In this document: positions 37,855 to 46,985 of the stretch, in pieces
Layout: each line of letters opens with the position of its first letter
How positions within the stretch are numbered: position 1 is the first letter of the stretch
Source: Tritrichomonas musculus
Lineage: Eukaryota; Parabasalia; Tritrichomonadida; Tritrichomonadidae
Reading direction: 5' to 3'
Assembly (NCBI GenBank): GCA_039105265.1
Contig: JAPFFF010000011.1
Location: forward strand, 806,001-870,000
Length of the DNA stretch: 64,000 nucleotides
Notes under the pieces: generated by a model
Seen by the model: the letters and a program-made list of their open reading frames with translations, nothing else
Told to the model about the DNA's origin: nothing
Databases searched by the model: none
Translations under genes and position numbers: made by a program

Positions 37855-38451
37855 TTAGGCCTTAAACACAGCTAATGTGGATCCGTTGATGATACCAGTT
37901 ATGATACCCACTGTCATACGATTTATTTTTGAGGTTATTGCAGTCTCACCAGTGAGTATCTTCAGTTTATTATCAGCGTTATCGATGAATACCTCATCCC
38001 CAATGGAATAGCATGAGGAGTCCTCAACCTTAACCATGTAATCCCCATGAGTGGCGAATGTGATACAACTATTGGCTTCATCGATTCTGACGCATATACC
38101 AACATACTCCTTCCAGGTGCCAGTGGTCTTCACACTACATATGCAATCAGTGGTGTCAGATTCAGTGCTAGGGACCCATTTCGAATCCTCACGATGATAC
38201 ACCTTGCCGGTCATATATACTGGAGCTCCAATGACGAAATCGGTGATGGTGTTAACCGATGACTCGATTGGGGAGTAGTGGGTGATGGTTGTACTGGCGA
38301 TTGCGTGTAGTTCATCAACATATGACTTCAATGCAAAGTTATCAGTCACATATTTCACCGAAGTAATCATGTCATTGTTCACAGGTCGGCGGCGGATTAA
38401 TGTGATAGATGCATCATATATATTGGTCAGTGTATCGTCCGCGGCTCTCAA
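37855..38451 (-). CDS. Carboxyl-domain of fibre-like protein, separate ORF, E3
   Basis: The product ends in a ~130-residue domain that aligns with the end of the E2 fibre protein (55855): ITHYSPIESS against ITHLAPIEAG, PVYMTGKVYHRED against PVFMSGHVYKREN, STDCICS-like SDTTDCICSVKTTGTWKEYV, and ITFATHGDYMVKVED against ITFATHGDYLFYVDD. The domain looks like a compact beta fold at the fibre tip. There is no ATG at the beginning of the open stretch; the first in-frame ATG is near 38373. It lies directly downstream of the 38484 fibre gene on the same strand, so the two may be expressed together. Confidence 0.65.
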   Translation of the reverse strand: MRAADDTLTNIYDASITLIRRRPVNNDMITSVKYVTDNFALKSYVDELHAIASTTITHYSPIESSVNTITDFVIGAPVYMTGKVYHREDSKWVPSTESDTTDCICSVKTTGTWKEYVGICVRIDEANSCITFATHGDYMVKVEDSSCYSIGDEVFIDNADNKLKILTGETAITSKINRMTVGIITGIINGSTLAVFKA

Positions 38452-38483
38452 TGAGATAATATGGGTATTATAATTAATATTTA

Positions 38484-39647
38484 TTAATTCACCCCGGAGG
38501 GGTTGAGAGCTGTCGCATCACCACTGGTTGATTTGTAAATCATATTCAAACTCTTAAATAAACTGTATCCGTATTCAGCTTCTTCATATGATGCATCATC
38601 GGCATTTCGTTTGAATTTGACGATAATAGTTTCGGTAGTGAATACTTTCCTTACATCATCATCAGGAACTACACAACCACGATCATTCTGTGTACATTGA
38701 ATTGTGATTTGTTGGGAACCTTCATTAGTAATACTCTCAGTTTTTACAAATGGTGATTCGATTTGAGCTTTAATGACATTCATTAACCATTGAGTATTGC
38801 CACTTGAATTATACACCATAAATTCACCACGATCATACCATACAATATATGATCCATTATCTAACACCATTCTATACCCTCTCTTATATTTTTCATAAGG
38901 CTTGAATATCAAATCAAAATGTTGTATATTGTTAATGTAATCCGTGTTAGAACCCCAATTAACATCAAATATCACATGTATATCGGTTTCTGGTAAGTAT
39001 GGTTTTACGAATATATAATCACGAACTGGATTCGGATATTCAATACTCAATTCAGTGCCATATAGTGCGGTACTCAGTGCAGATTCATTAACCAAATCTG
39101 TGGGTATCTCAGGGATATCCGTTTTGAGAGCGTACTCACCTAAGTTCGCAAGCTTCGCGTAAGACTGTAAGTCCTGAGCTTTAGCGTACTCACTTAGGTC
39201 CTGGGTCTTAGCATATGGTTCCAAAGCTGTACTCAATGAATCACTCGTAACGATGTTCTCAGGGACCTCAGGTATTTCAGTAGATAGTGCACAGTTTTTG
39301 ACGATGTAATCACGTAATTCCCCAATGGCACTATCCACATCTTCACTAGATGCGTACTTCAGCATCTCCGTATTGAAATCCTCGGTTTTCACATAGTCGA
39401 ATAGCTGGGTTTGCAAAGCGTATGACTCAAGGTCCTTGGCTAAGGCATATTTTTCGAGTTGCTCACCAACTGTACTCGTAATGAGTTCCTTGATTTGCTC
39501 CTGGTTGGGACCAGTTATATTCGAGCCATTGGACCCATTGGACCCATTGGCATGACACATACATGCATACTTTTTGATGTATTCTATTAGTAACTCGTCG
39601 ATAGTGGCTGCTTTTATTGAAAATCCACTCTGTTCTATACTGAACAT
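38484..39647 (-). CDS. Fibre-like protein with YAL(K/Q) stalk repeats, E3
   Basis: The 387-aa product starts MFSIEQSGFSIKAATIDELL, has a short Gly/Ser/Asn linker (GSNGSNGSN) and then a stalk of about eight repeats with Tyr-Ala at regular spacing (LEKYALAKDLESYALQTQ, LSEYAKAQDLQSYAKLAN, EYALKTDIPEIPTDLV), as in trimeric phage tail-fibre coiled coils. Residues ~205-370 are a beta-rich globular domain containing DIHVIFDVNWGSN and GYRMVLDNGSYIVWYD. It is divergent from the repeat protein at 39666 with an 18-bp spacer. I infer a virion attachment fibre. The last codons contain one of the dispersed CCCCGGAGGGG palindromes. Confidence 0.7.
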   Translation of the reverse strand: MFSIEQSGFSIKAATIDELLIEYIKKYACMCHANGSNGSNGSNITGPNQEQIKELITSTVGEQLEKYALAKDLESYALQTQLFDYVKTEDFNTEMLKYASSEDVDSAIGELRDYIVKNCALSTEIPEVPENIVTSDSLSTALEPYAKTQDLSEYAKAQDLQSYAKLANLGEYALKTDIPEIPTDLVNESALSTALYGTELSIEYPNPVRDYIFVKPYLPETDIHVIFDVNWGSNTDYINNIQHFDLIFKPYEKYKRGYRMVLDNGSYIVWYDRGEFMVYNSSGNTQWLMNVIKAQIESPFVKTESITNEGSQQITIQCTQNDRGCVVPDDDVRKVFTTETIIVKFKRNADDASYEEAEYGYSLFKSLNMIYKSTSGDATALNPSGVN

Positions 39648-39665
39648 TTACTATAAAATAAAGGT

Positions 39666-42600
39666 ATGCTTAGCCGTATTGATAATGAAGTCAAGAGCGC
39701 CAGAGACCGTAATATCCTTAAGTTTATATATACTGAATGCAAAGCAACAGATGAAACCATCAACGCTATGATAGGTGTCATCAATGATAGAAATCTGTAC
39801 GGTGATAAGGTGCTTAGTAAGTTCTTGGAGCTTAAGCGCGTATGGCCAAATCAAGGATCAGATCCCATTGAGGCTGATCAAGTTGAACGTACTAAGGACC
39901 GTCTTTCGTACAGGCTCCGAGAGTTCAACTACGAACTAGATAATTATTTGAAAAACTCCGAAGACCCAGGTAAATATGAATATTATCGGAATAAAGTCCA
40001 GAACAACAATCTCCGTGGTACTCTTAAGTTATTATATGTTATATGCGGTGTGTCAAAAGAAATCATCGATAATATGATACATGTCATCAATAATCCAGAT
40101 CTGTACAATGATGAGATACGACAGTCGCTCAAAAACATAGATGATATGTGTAATGGATTCAACAGGAATAACGCTGGTGTGAAACAAACTTTGAAGCAAA
40201 GACTTAAAAATGATGCCGAGACTTACTTCACAAATCCGAATCTATATTTGAAATCCCAACCGAAACCCCCAGGAGATCCAATCCAGGAGATCCAAGCGAA
40301 GTCCCTAGCGAAGTCCCTATCGATACCATTATCGGAATTTCCTGGATTGGAACCCCAAGGAGATCCAGGTGAAGACTCAGGTGAAGAGGAGACTTATAGT
40401 GAAGTCCAGCACCCCAGATACCGTAAGCTTCTTAAGTTTTTATCTAGTGAATGCGGAGTATCAGATGAAATCATCGATAATATGATACAAGTCATCAATA
40501 ATTCAGACTTGTACGAGGCTGAGATGAATATAATCGATGAGATGAGGCGAGATTGTGCACGCACCGACTTTAATGATCCTAGGTCTGTTGCAAGTTTGAA
40601 GAACCTTTTTAAGCTGAAAGCTTCAATTTACTTCGGAAATCCGAATAAATATTTGAAACCCCAAGGAGATCCAAGCGAAGTCCCTAGCGAAGTCCCTATC
40701 GCGAAGTCCCAGTCGAAGCCCAAAGCGGAACCCAAAGGAGATACAAGCGAAGTCCCTATCGTAGCACCCCAACCGAAACCCCCAAGAGATCCAAGCGAAG
40801 TCCCTATCGTAGCACCCCAACCGAAACCCCCACAGATACCATTATCGGAGTTTCCTCAAGGAGATCCAAGCGAAGTCCCTATCGTGGAACCCCAAGGAGA
40901 TTCAAGCGAAGTCCCTATCGAGGAACCCCAAGGAGATCCAATCGCGGAACCTCCAGGGGAAGACTCAGGGGAAGCCTCAGGTGAAGACTCCGGTGAAGAC
41001 TCAGGGGAAGAGGAGGATAGTAGTAAAGTCCCGTACCAAAAGCTTCTTGATTACCGTAAGCTTCTTGAGTATTTATCTAGTAAATGCGATGTATCAGAGG
41101 AAGTCATCACTAATATGGTACATATCATCTATTGTCCAGAGATGTACGAGACTGAGATAGTAAATGCGATTGGTGAGATGATTCAAGCTTTGGTAAGCAC
41201 CGACTTTAATGATCCTAGTCAGGTTGACAAGTTGAAGAAAAGGCTTACGAAATATGTCGAGACTTACTTCACAAATCCGAATCTATATTTGATATCCCAA
41301 CCGAAACCCCCAGGAGATCCAAGCGAAGTCCCTATCGAGGAACCCCCACAGAAGATCCAAGCGAAGTCCCTATCGATACCATTATCGGATTTTCCTGGAT
41401 TGGAATCTCCGGGAGATCCAAGCGAAGTCCCTATCGTGGACAGCCCCTCCGGGGATGATGCTGATCCCAATAGACAACCCGTTAATCCAGAATTTGAGGA
41501 GGAAGAGGAAGAGGAGGAGGCGGAATCCCAATCGATGTCAAATATATTCCCAGAAATCGGAACTCGTGCAGATAGGATTGATCAGGATATGGACATGCTG
41601 CGCACAAAGCGTATTCTCCCTGAGGATATCATTGAGGTACTACCCAAATACTATCGCATTGCGGATGACCCCGAATGTGCACCTCGTGAACTTAACCAGT
41701 TTGAGATTCGGGAGGTTCGAGATATGGTTGATGACATCATACATAACTTGGATTCAATCGCAGAAGATCGATCGCTTACCATAAAGACTCCAAAAGCAGA
41801 AGCCGAGGTGTCAAATATACAAAAGTATATCAGTAAGATTAGGGTCTATGAGGGTATCGAATCTGATATCGAAGCTGATTTCGAAAAAGATGTCAATCGC
41901 GAGAATACAAATAATAACATTTTTTCTACACCTAAAGAACACATGTCCCATAAAACCAGTAAGGCTACTAAAGCAATTGATGATGATGATGGAATTATCG
42001 ATATTGGTGATGGTGAGGAGGATGAGGATGAAGGTGATACTGAGGCTGCGTCTGATGCTGAGGCTGAGGCACCTACTCTAGCTAAATATAAATATGTTAG
42101 GACACCTGTTAAAGTTCCGATTGCATACGGTGGGAAATCACTTAAGGAAGTACCAGGTTCGGTACACAGACCAAAATCCAAATATATTAAAGAACAACAA
42201 TATGACTATGTAAGGGTGCCTATTGAATCACGAAGTGGTCTCATGGGTAAGCGTTCAGGTAAAGACTTTACAAATGTTAAAGGCCATTTAGACAAGTTTG
42301 GCAATCTCGCACTCTCAGCTGATTCTTCAGCTTTCAAGAAGAACTTCCTAGATATGGTCATAAATGGTAACTTTCGAGTTAAGTACATTCCAGCAGCAGC
42401 AGCTCGTGATACCGCGGAGGAATATTGTTTGAAACATCTTGATGAGAATGGAGTTCCCAAGTACAGATTATTACCAACCAACAGTGTGGACCCATTAGGA
42501 AATAATATTACAGACCTTAATGGTGACCGTGTTGATGATATCGTACTTGTTGATAAACGTGGAACTCCAGCTATAGTCAACGGTTACAAATTAGTCCATG

Positions 42601-43484
42601 CATCTCCTTATAAGAAGGTCTGGAAAACAATTTGTAATACAAAGGCTAAGCGTCAAGCAACTCCATTTAATGTATGGCTTATGCAGCAATTTAATAAGGA
42701 TGTTGCCAATGTCGATTGGGATCGTGGTGAATATATATTGAAGAAATCCCAGGACTTGAATACTCTAGAAACTGCATATGGTGATCTCGGTCTTGGAAAG
42801 GCACGTATTAGTAAACGTTTATCACCTAACAGTTATTGGGCATCCCTGTTCTCTCACATATGGAAGATATTCTGGTCCAACAATACTTATAATAAGTATA
42901 TCAGAATCAGGAAACTGACCAATTTTCTAACGGTATGCAACGCCATATATGTCTATTACTTTGACATTCCTATGAAACTAGCTGTTGAGAAAAAGCTTGC
43001 TAGAGGCAAATCATTCAACTACCCAGATTGGTCGAATTGGAGGAGTACTCATAAGCAAACTTATCAAAAGGGTGTCGGTCCTAAGGTCCAAGCCTGGATT
43101 AAAATTATTGACAAGGCAATTAACCGTAAAACTGGTGACCTAAAGAAAGGAGATGTACCCAATGAGCTTAGCGACATGTTAGATTTCGTAGAGGAAGTTG
43201 TATTTCAATGGGGATTTGGATATACATTCGATGAGGGAATCAAGCCAGATCCTAAAAATAAAACTTCATTTTATGGAAATCTAGTTACGTTCGCACGAAT
43301 AGCCCCGCCAGTCGAATTGAAGAAAGCTCGCCAAGGATTTATTGATAACATCAATGCGTTAATCGAATATGAATTATACGGAGAGGGTAGTGGATATATT
43401 GAGATGAAAACCCAAAATAAGCTAGAAAGGGACTCTAGGAAAAATAAAGCTATGCAATACAATGTTACATATGAAGGTGAATAA
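39666..43484 (+). CDS. Large modular repeat protein with Pro/Asp linkers and EF-hand-like carboxyl domain, E3
   Basis: The 1272-aa product has four related helical domains (for example LLKFLSSECGVSDEIIDNMI, near residues 15, 118, 256 and 470) joined by linkers of a repeated (P)QGDPSEVPIVEP motif, encoded by many copies of GGAGATCCAAGCGAAGTCCC. An acidic segment follows (EEEEEEEAE, about 618). The carboxyl ~430 residues align with the whole second half of the E2 protein at 58980: DLNGDRVDDIVLVDKRGTP against DINNDGIPDVVVYNSRNQP (a Ca-binding-loop-like DxNxDxxxD) and RISKRLSPNSYW against RKAKRLSPFQRF. Conserved in two elements and likely structural; function unknown. Confidence 0.75.
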   Translation: MLSRIDNEVKSARDRNILKFIYTECKATDETINAMIGVINDRNLYGDKVLSKFLELKRVWPNQGSDPIEADQVERTKDRLSYRLREFNYELDNYLKNSEDPGKYEYYRNKVQNNNLRGTLKLLYVICGVSKEIIDNMIHVINNPDLYNDEIRQSLKNIDDMCNGFNRNNAGVKQTLKQRLKNDAETYFTNPNLYLKSQPKPPGDPIQEIQAKSLAKSLSIPLSEFPGLEPQGDPGEDSGEEETYSEVQHPRYRKLLKFLSSECGVSDEIIDNMIQVINNSDLYEAEMNIIDEMRRDCARTDFNDPRSVASLKNLFKLKASIYFGNPNKYLKPQGDPSEVPSEVPIAKSQSKPKAEPKGDTSEVPIVAPQPKPPRDPSEVPIVAPQPKPPQIPLSEFPQGDPSEVPIVEPQGDSSEVPIEEPQGDPIAEPPGEDSGEASGEDSGEDSGEEEDSSKVPYQKLLDYRKLLEYLSSKCDVSEEVITNMVHIIYCPEMYETEIVNAIGEMIQALVSTDFNDPSQVDKLKKRLTKYVETYFTNPNLYLISQPKPPGDPSEVPIEEPPQKIQAKSLSIPLSDFPGLESPGDPSEVPIVDSPSGDDADPNRQPVNPEFEEEEEEEEAESQSMSNIFPEIGTRADRIDQDMDMLRTKRILPEDIIEVLPKYYRIADDPECAPRELNQFEIREVRDMVDDIIHNLDSIAEDRSLTIKTPKAEAEVSNIQKYISKIRVYEGIESDIEADFEKDVNRENTNNNIFSTPKEHMSHKTSKATKAIDDDDGIIDIGDGEEDEDEGDTEAASDAEAEAPTLAKYKYVRTPVKVPIAYGGKSLKEVPGSVHRPKSKYIKEQQYDYVRVPIESRSGLMGKRSGKDFTNVKGHLDKFGNLALSADSSAFKKNFLDMVINGNFRVKYIPAAAARDTAEEYCLKHLDENGVPKYRLLPTNSVDPLGNNITDLNGDRVDDIVLVDKRGTPAIVNGYKLVHASPYKKVWKTICNTKAKRQATPFNVWLMQQFNKDVANVDWDRGEYILKKSQDLNTLETAYGDLGLGKARISKRLSPNSYWASLFSHIWKIFWSNNTYNKYIRIRKLTNFLTVCNAIYVYYFDIPMKLAVEKKLARGKSFNYPDWSNWRSTHKQTYQKGVGPKVQAWIKIIDKAINRKTGDLKKGDVPNELSDMLDFVEEVVFQWGFGYTFDEGIKPDPKNKTSFYGNLVTFARIAPPVELKKARQGFIDNINALIEYELYGEGSGYIEMKTQNKLERDSRKNKAMQYNVTYEGE
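40260..41440 (+). repeat. Dispersed coding repeat GGAGATCCAAGCGAAGTCCC in the 39666 gene
   Basis: More than ten full or partial copies of GGAGATCCAAGCGAAGTCCC and of CTATCGTAGCACCCCAACCG-like neighbours encode the Gly-Asp-Pro-Ser-Glu-Val-Pro-Ile linkers. High nucleotide identity between copies indicates recent expansion and probable length variation between element copies. Confidence 0.85.
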
Positions 43485-43491
43485 ACATGTA

Positions 43492-45006
43492 CTATGGTTT
43501 GAATTGGTCAAAGAAATTCTCACGCTTTTGGCTGTGTTTGGATTTTATTTTTGTATTGCGTTTGCCCCTACGAGGTGGTTCGATCGCCTCTGGCTCTGGC
43601 TTGGCCTCTGGCTCGGCCTCTGGCTCAACTTCCTCCTCATATTGGGAACTAAGTTCCTGTTCACTATATTCATCACTGCGCTCAGGCGGCATTTCATACT
43701 CAAATGTGGTGTCCATGATATTACCCTTGAATTGGGGTGTGAATTTCTCCCGATATGGTTTAAATGATTTACCGAATTTTACCGAACTGGAATGCTTTGG
43801 AACTGATACCCTAGATGATACCCTAGATGAACGCTTAGGTGTTCTAGTATTGGAGTTGTCTTGAGATTCATATGAATACTGATCCCGATCGCGAGTTCTA
43901 TCTCTAAGCCCTCTCTGTGAATCTACTTCATCACTGGAATACTCATCCCCGGAGGGGCTGAGAGGCTGTGCTGGATGTCCCTGTGAGTGCTGCTGCGATT
44001 GCTTCAGCGAATGCTGTTGCTTCCGTCGTATATCAGTCATTGCGCGTTTCCCAACTCGATATTCTTGAAATGAACCATTTGTTTTTCGAACAACAACGGA
44101 TTTCGTCCCTGGTCTCTTATCGGTGGACATATATACCCCATTTGGACTGACCTTTGGCTGATTTCGCACCTCATTATCCCTATATTCAGCTTCACGTGGG
44201 TCATATGGATTTTGCTCATGATCGCTACTCTCACTAGCTTCATCACTCCTAGGACTCCTAACCTCATCCCCGGAGGGGCTGAGAGCTCGGGCAACTTCGT
44301 TGACCTCAGGAACGAAGTTCCGTGTCGCATCATCACTGCTGTACTCATTAGATATGAGCTTTTTCCGAGGGTGATATGTTGTGTACTTGTGATACCAATC
44401 TTTAATCCTTCGCTTGAATGGGGAAGTCTCATCATTGACCATAATCCTTTTACGAGGTGGGGATCTACCAAAAACCGCATCATTTGTGAATGAAAATTGT
44501 ATGGGTTTTGGACCACTATCTGGCTGAGCTGTCTGATTCACCTGGAATAGCGGAAGTTGTTCAAAGCAATATATGGTTGGTAACAGTAATGGATTTGAAT
44601 AAACCGATATCTCGAACCCTATTGGGTGATCACCAGGTGATTTAGTTGTGTTTGCAAGAACTGTATCCTTGAAATATTTTCTGGGGTAGGCTATATATGA
44701 ATTTGCTCTGAGTCTATTATTATTGGGTCCCCGAACTAGGATCATGCAATAATCATTCTTCGAGGCCACAAATTTGGATCTCCAGATGTATGTAGGGACC
44801 TCTTCATACGAATTCATTGTGAATGTAGCTCCGACTTTATCAATCGTATAGTCATGAACGACTGGTGGTGGAACTAAATCACGTGGGAAATATAATTTGG
44901 TAACCTTATCAACATCGAGATACACAGCTGATAAATATTTTGAGTACGGCAATTCGCGATATTGACCTGGTTTCATATTATAAACATCTAAGTATTCATC
45001 AAGCAT
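43492..45006 (-). CDS. 504-aa protein with ordered head and disordered tail, E3
   Basis: The product starts MLDEYLDVYNMKPGQYRELP. Residues 1-175 look ordered and beta-rich (TFTMNSYEEVPTYIWRSKF, YCMILVRGPNNNRLRANSYI, GFEISVYSNPLLLPTIYCF). The rest is polar and charged with many Ser, Arg and Asp, including two LSPSGDE peptides encoded by CCCCGGAGGGG palindromes, and a basic end (RRGKRNTKIKSKHSQ). No family recognised. A capsid-associated or DNA-core protein is possible. Leader TTTATTTTTGGGTAA on the minus strand. It overlaps nothing but ends 7 bp from the convergent 39666 gene. Confidence 0.65.
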   Translation of the reverse strand: MLDEYLDVYNMKPGQYRELPYSKYLSAVYLDVDKVTKLYFPRDLVPPPVVHDYTIDKVGATFTMNSYEEVPTYIWRSKFVASKNDYCMILVRGPNNNRLRANSYIAYPRKYFKDTVLANTTKSPGDHPIGFEISVYSNPLLLPTIYCFEQLPLFQVNQTAQPDSGPKPIQFSFTNDAVFGRSPPRKRIMVNDETSPFKRRIKDWYHKYTTYHPRKKLISNEYSSDDATRNFVPEVNEVARALSPSGDEVRSPRSDEASESSDHEQNPYDPREAEYRDNEVRNQPKVSPNGVYMSTDKRPGTKSVVVRKTNGSFQEYRVGKRAMTDIRRKQQHSLKQSQQHSQGHPAQPLSPSGDEYSSDEVDSQRGLRDRTRDRDQYSYESQDNSNTRTPKRSSRVSSRVSVPKHSSSVKFGKSFKPYREKFTPQFKGNIMDTTFEYEMPPERSDEYSEQELSSQYEEEVEPEAEPEAKPEPEAIEPPRRGKRNTKIKSKHSQKRENFFDQFKP

Positions 45007-45044
45007 TTACCCAAAAATAAACTCCTATATGGGCCATACTGTGG

Positions 45045-45377
45045 TCAATAGATTAGCAAGCACGATAGCACGAATGCATCGGGTTTTATCTCATTACCAT
45101 ACAGGTCTGTGAACCATATTTTGAAATCCCGCTTGGTCCTATTGAGCATCTCATATTTGCGATACTTGGTTTGCCGTCTGTTGGCTAGCATTATGAAGTG
45201 GTCACAGTATGGGTCGAATTCTACAATATCCGAGTGTACCATCAAATCACCGATGATGGTCTTATTCAGGATAGCTCCCACATACTGCACTACGATGTAC
45301 TTCTTATTGCGACTATATATGAAATCCTCAGGTAGCTTAAACTCGGTGGTCTGTGTATGGAAATAGCGCTTTGGCAT
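45045..45377 (-). CDS. Conserved 110-aa Maverick family (also 58492-58824), E3
   Basis: The product aligns with the equally long E2 protein at 58492: KLPEDFIYSRNKKYIVVQY against NLPSEFTSSLNKRYISFQY, FDPYCDHFIMLANRRQTKYR against RDEYCDSLVWYANVVPPDDN, and RDFKIWFTDLYGNEIKPDAF against RQFKVWFTDTNGNIIEPDNF. Identical length and the strong end motif (FK-hydrophobic-WFTD-x2-GN-x-I-x-PD-x-F) show a selected protein. Mostly beta-strand; a small capsid component such as a penton or cement protein is a guess. It lies between the 43492 gene and integrase on the same strand. Confidence 0.75.
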   Translation of the reverse strand: MPKRYFHTQTTEFKLPEDFIYSRNKKYIVVQYVGAILNKTIIGDLMVHSDIVEFDPYCDHFIMLANRRQTKYRKYEMLNRTKRDFKIWFTDLYGNEIKPDAFVLSCLLIY

Positions 45378-45380
45378 TTA

Positions 45381-46607
45381 TTAGATAGCAAAGTACTGCT
45401 TATAGTCTTCACCTAGTGATGCATAATTGGGTGCCACGAATCGGGTATACATAATGGGGACAGTTACGGTAGCTCGCTCATCATCAGACTTAGGCGTTCG
45501 ACCAGTTTTGGTTTTGGTATACGGTACATAGAACGCAGTTCCTGCTTGATTATCATCATTCAACTGGAATCTATAATATGGCTTCAGCAGTTTGCATTCG
45601 ACGTTCCCATTATGGTATCTAATGAATTCGGCAATCTCATTGAATACACGCCTCTGCTTCTCATGCTTCTTCTCAGTTTTGGATGTATCGTAATGGACCA
45701 ATATGATATTGCCCTTGCGATAGCTCAGCAGTCCACCCATTTGCATACTATTTTTGACTCGCCGTAGCCTCCGTTGGCAATCCCTGATGTATCTCCATTC
45801 CAAATCTGGGTTGTGCTGCATTTGATTGGGTGTGTAGTATATCCACTTTGGTTCCCTTGCTAGATACGGGTCATATTGGATTCCATCATCTCGGTAATTG
45901 GGATTGGGCATTCGTAGAGACCGATGTGGTGTGTTGTTATAGAAGTGTACCATCTGTTGCATCAGGTATGGGTCTCCAATCCGACGATTATCTAAACCAA
46001 ATGCATTACGGAGTGTCCTGATGGTTGCATCAACGATTTTGTGAGCGTTGTTGTGTTTGGATTTATCGACAATCACTGCATTGCGGTCAATCAACACGTT
46101 TTTGGTACCTCTGTATTTATTTCTGGATGGATTGTAGCGGCCAAGTATATCAAGCACTTTGAGTAGGTTATTCTCACCATCGCATTTGATGGTATTGAAT
46201 TTGAAGTCATCATATTTCTCAAGAATGATTTTGGTGTATGCAGTCTTGATGGTATCAGCTAGTCTGTTCTTAAGCGGTTCCACAATTAGATACCGTGTGT
46301 TGACATTCACCATGATGAGGTAAATGGTTTCATGGACTACCACGGATTCGGTTCCATTAGCCCTTGTGGTGTACTTCACAAACATCAAATCGACTTCCCA
46401 ACATCCGGGTTCCAATGAGAAATCCGGTTTTGAATAGGGACTGCATGATTTCAATTTGAAGTCCTTCACGAATGGCTCATGATGAGTTTCTGGGTTGATG
46501 ATGAACTGCGATGGGTCCAATTTCGATATCTTGGATTTGAATGGGTACTTGAGCAGCGAATTGTACTCATTGTCGAATATCTTGAACGATTTCCTGTTGT
46601 CGGTCAT
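45381..46607 (-). CDS. Polinton rve-type integrase, E3
   Basis: The 408-aa product has an integrase core: WEVDLMFVKYTT (first acidic residue, about 91), ETIYLIMVNVNTRYLIVEPL (strands, 115-135), TIKCDGENNLLKVLDILGR (second acidic residue, ~170), KIVDATIRTLRNAFG and MVHFYNNTPHRSLRMPNPN (~215-255). A carboxyl SH3/chromo-like region with RKGNIILVHYD (~305) and VECKLLKPYYRF follows. In this family the enzyme joins the element ends to target DNA with a 6-bp stagger, matching the TCCGTC duplication. Leader ACTATTTTTGCACATTAA. Unlike in E1 it sits mid-element on the minus strand. Confidence 0.88.
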   Translation of the reverse strand: MTDNRKSFKIFDNEYNSLLKYPFKSKISKLDPSQFIINPETHHEPFVKDFKLKSCSPYSKPDFSLEPGCWEVDLMFVKYTTRANGTESVVVHETIYLIMVNVNTRYLIVEPLKNRLADTIKTAYTKIILEKYDDFKFNTIKCDGENNLLKVLDILGRYNPSRNKYRGTKNVLIDRNAVIVDKSKHNNAHKIVDATIRTLRNAFGLDNRRIGDPYLMQQMVHFYNNTPHRSLRMPNPNYRDDGIQYDPYLAREPKWIYYTPNQMQHNPDLEWRYIRDCQRRLRRVKNSMQMGGLLSYRKGNIILVHYDTSKTEKKHEKQRRVFNEIAEFIRYHNGNVECKLLKPYYRFQLNDDNQAGTAFYVPYTKTKTGRTPKSDDERATVTVPIMYTRFVAPNYASLGEDYKQYFAI

Positions 46608-46634
46608 TTAATGTGCAAAAATAGTGGTTCCATC

Positions 46635-46714
46635 GGGACAGCAAAATTGCTGTTCCAGGAAATTAGTGGTTATCTCCATGAAATCTGGGTCTGCGGGATT
46701 TCCCGTCGACCCCA
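46635..46714. repeat. Reversed copy of the P3-P1 palindrome block, E3
   Basis: P3 (ACAGCAAAATTGCTGT, 46638-46653), the spacer GGTTATCTCCATGAAATC and P1 (GGGTC, core CGGGATTTCCCG, GACCC; 46687-46713) are in the order and orientation expected for the reverse complement of 37716-37849, without P2. It lies between the integrase start (46607) and the end of the 46718 gene. Confidence 0.8.
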
Positions 46715-46717
46715 TAT

Positions 46718-46951
46718 TTAGTGGTTATCGCTTGATAATTCAGCGAGCTCATTCTCGAGTTTGGCGACCTTCTCCTTCAGACTATTGATATCCTCAATCA
46801 GTGATTCACGAACGGCTAGTCCATTGCTACCCAGCATACCCCCTTTGATGTTATTGAGGTGGCCCTTATACATATAGCACTTCTCCTTGAGATCATGCTT
46901 GATGCGCTTCAGCTCTGGAATCTCCTTCTTGTATTCACCCAATTCAGTCAT
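46718..46951 (-). CDS. 77-aa coiled-coil protein, E3
   Basis: The product starts MTELGEYKKEIPELKRIKHD and is two heptad-repeat helices (LKRIKHDLKEKCYMYKGHL and INSLKEKVAKLENELAELS) separated by a glycine-rich turn (GGMLGSNGLAV). A short oligomerising protein; no family recognised. Divergent from the 46986 gene with 34 bp between start codons. Confidence 0.6.
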   Translation of the reverse strand: MTELGEYKKEIPELKRIKHDLKEKCYMYKGHLNNIKGGMLGSNGLAVRESLIEDINSLKEKVAKLENELAELSSDNH

Positions 46952-46985
46952 TTAGATATGAAAAAAAGTGTTTTTTCAAGATTAA

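Noticed and set aside
41846-42181. Ser-rich minus-strand protein
   Set aside because: Antisense of the acidic Asp/Glu stretch of the 39666 gene; no leader motif.
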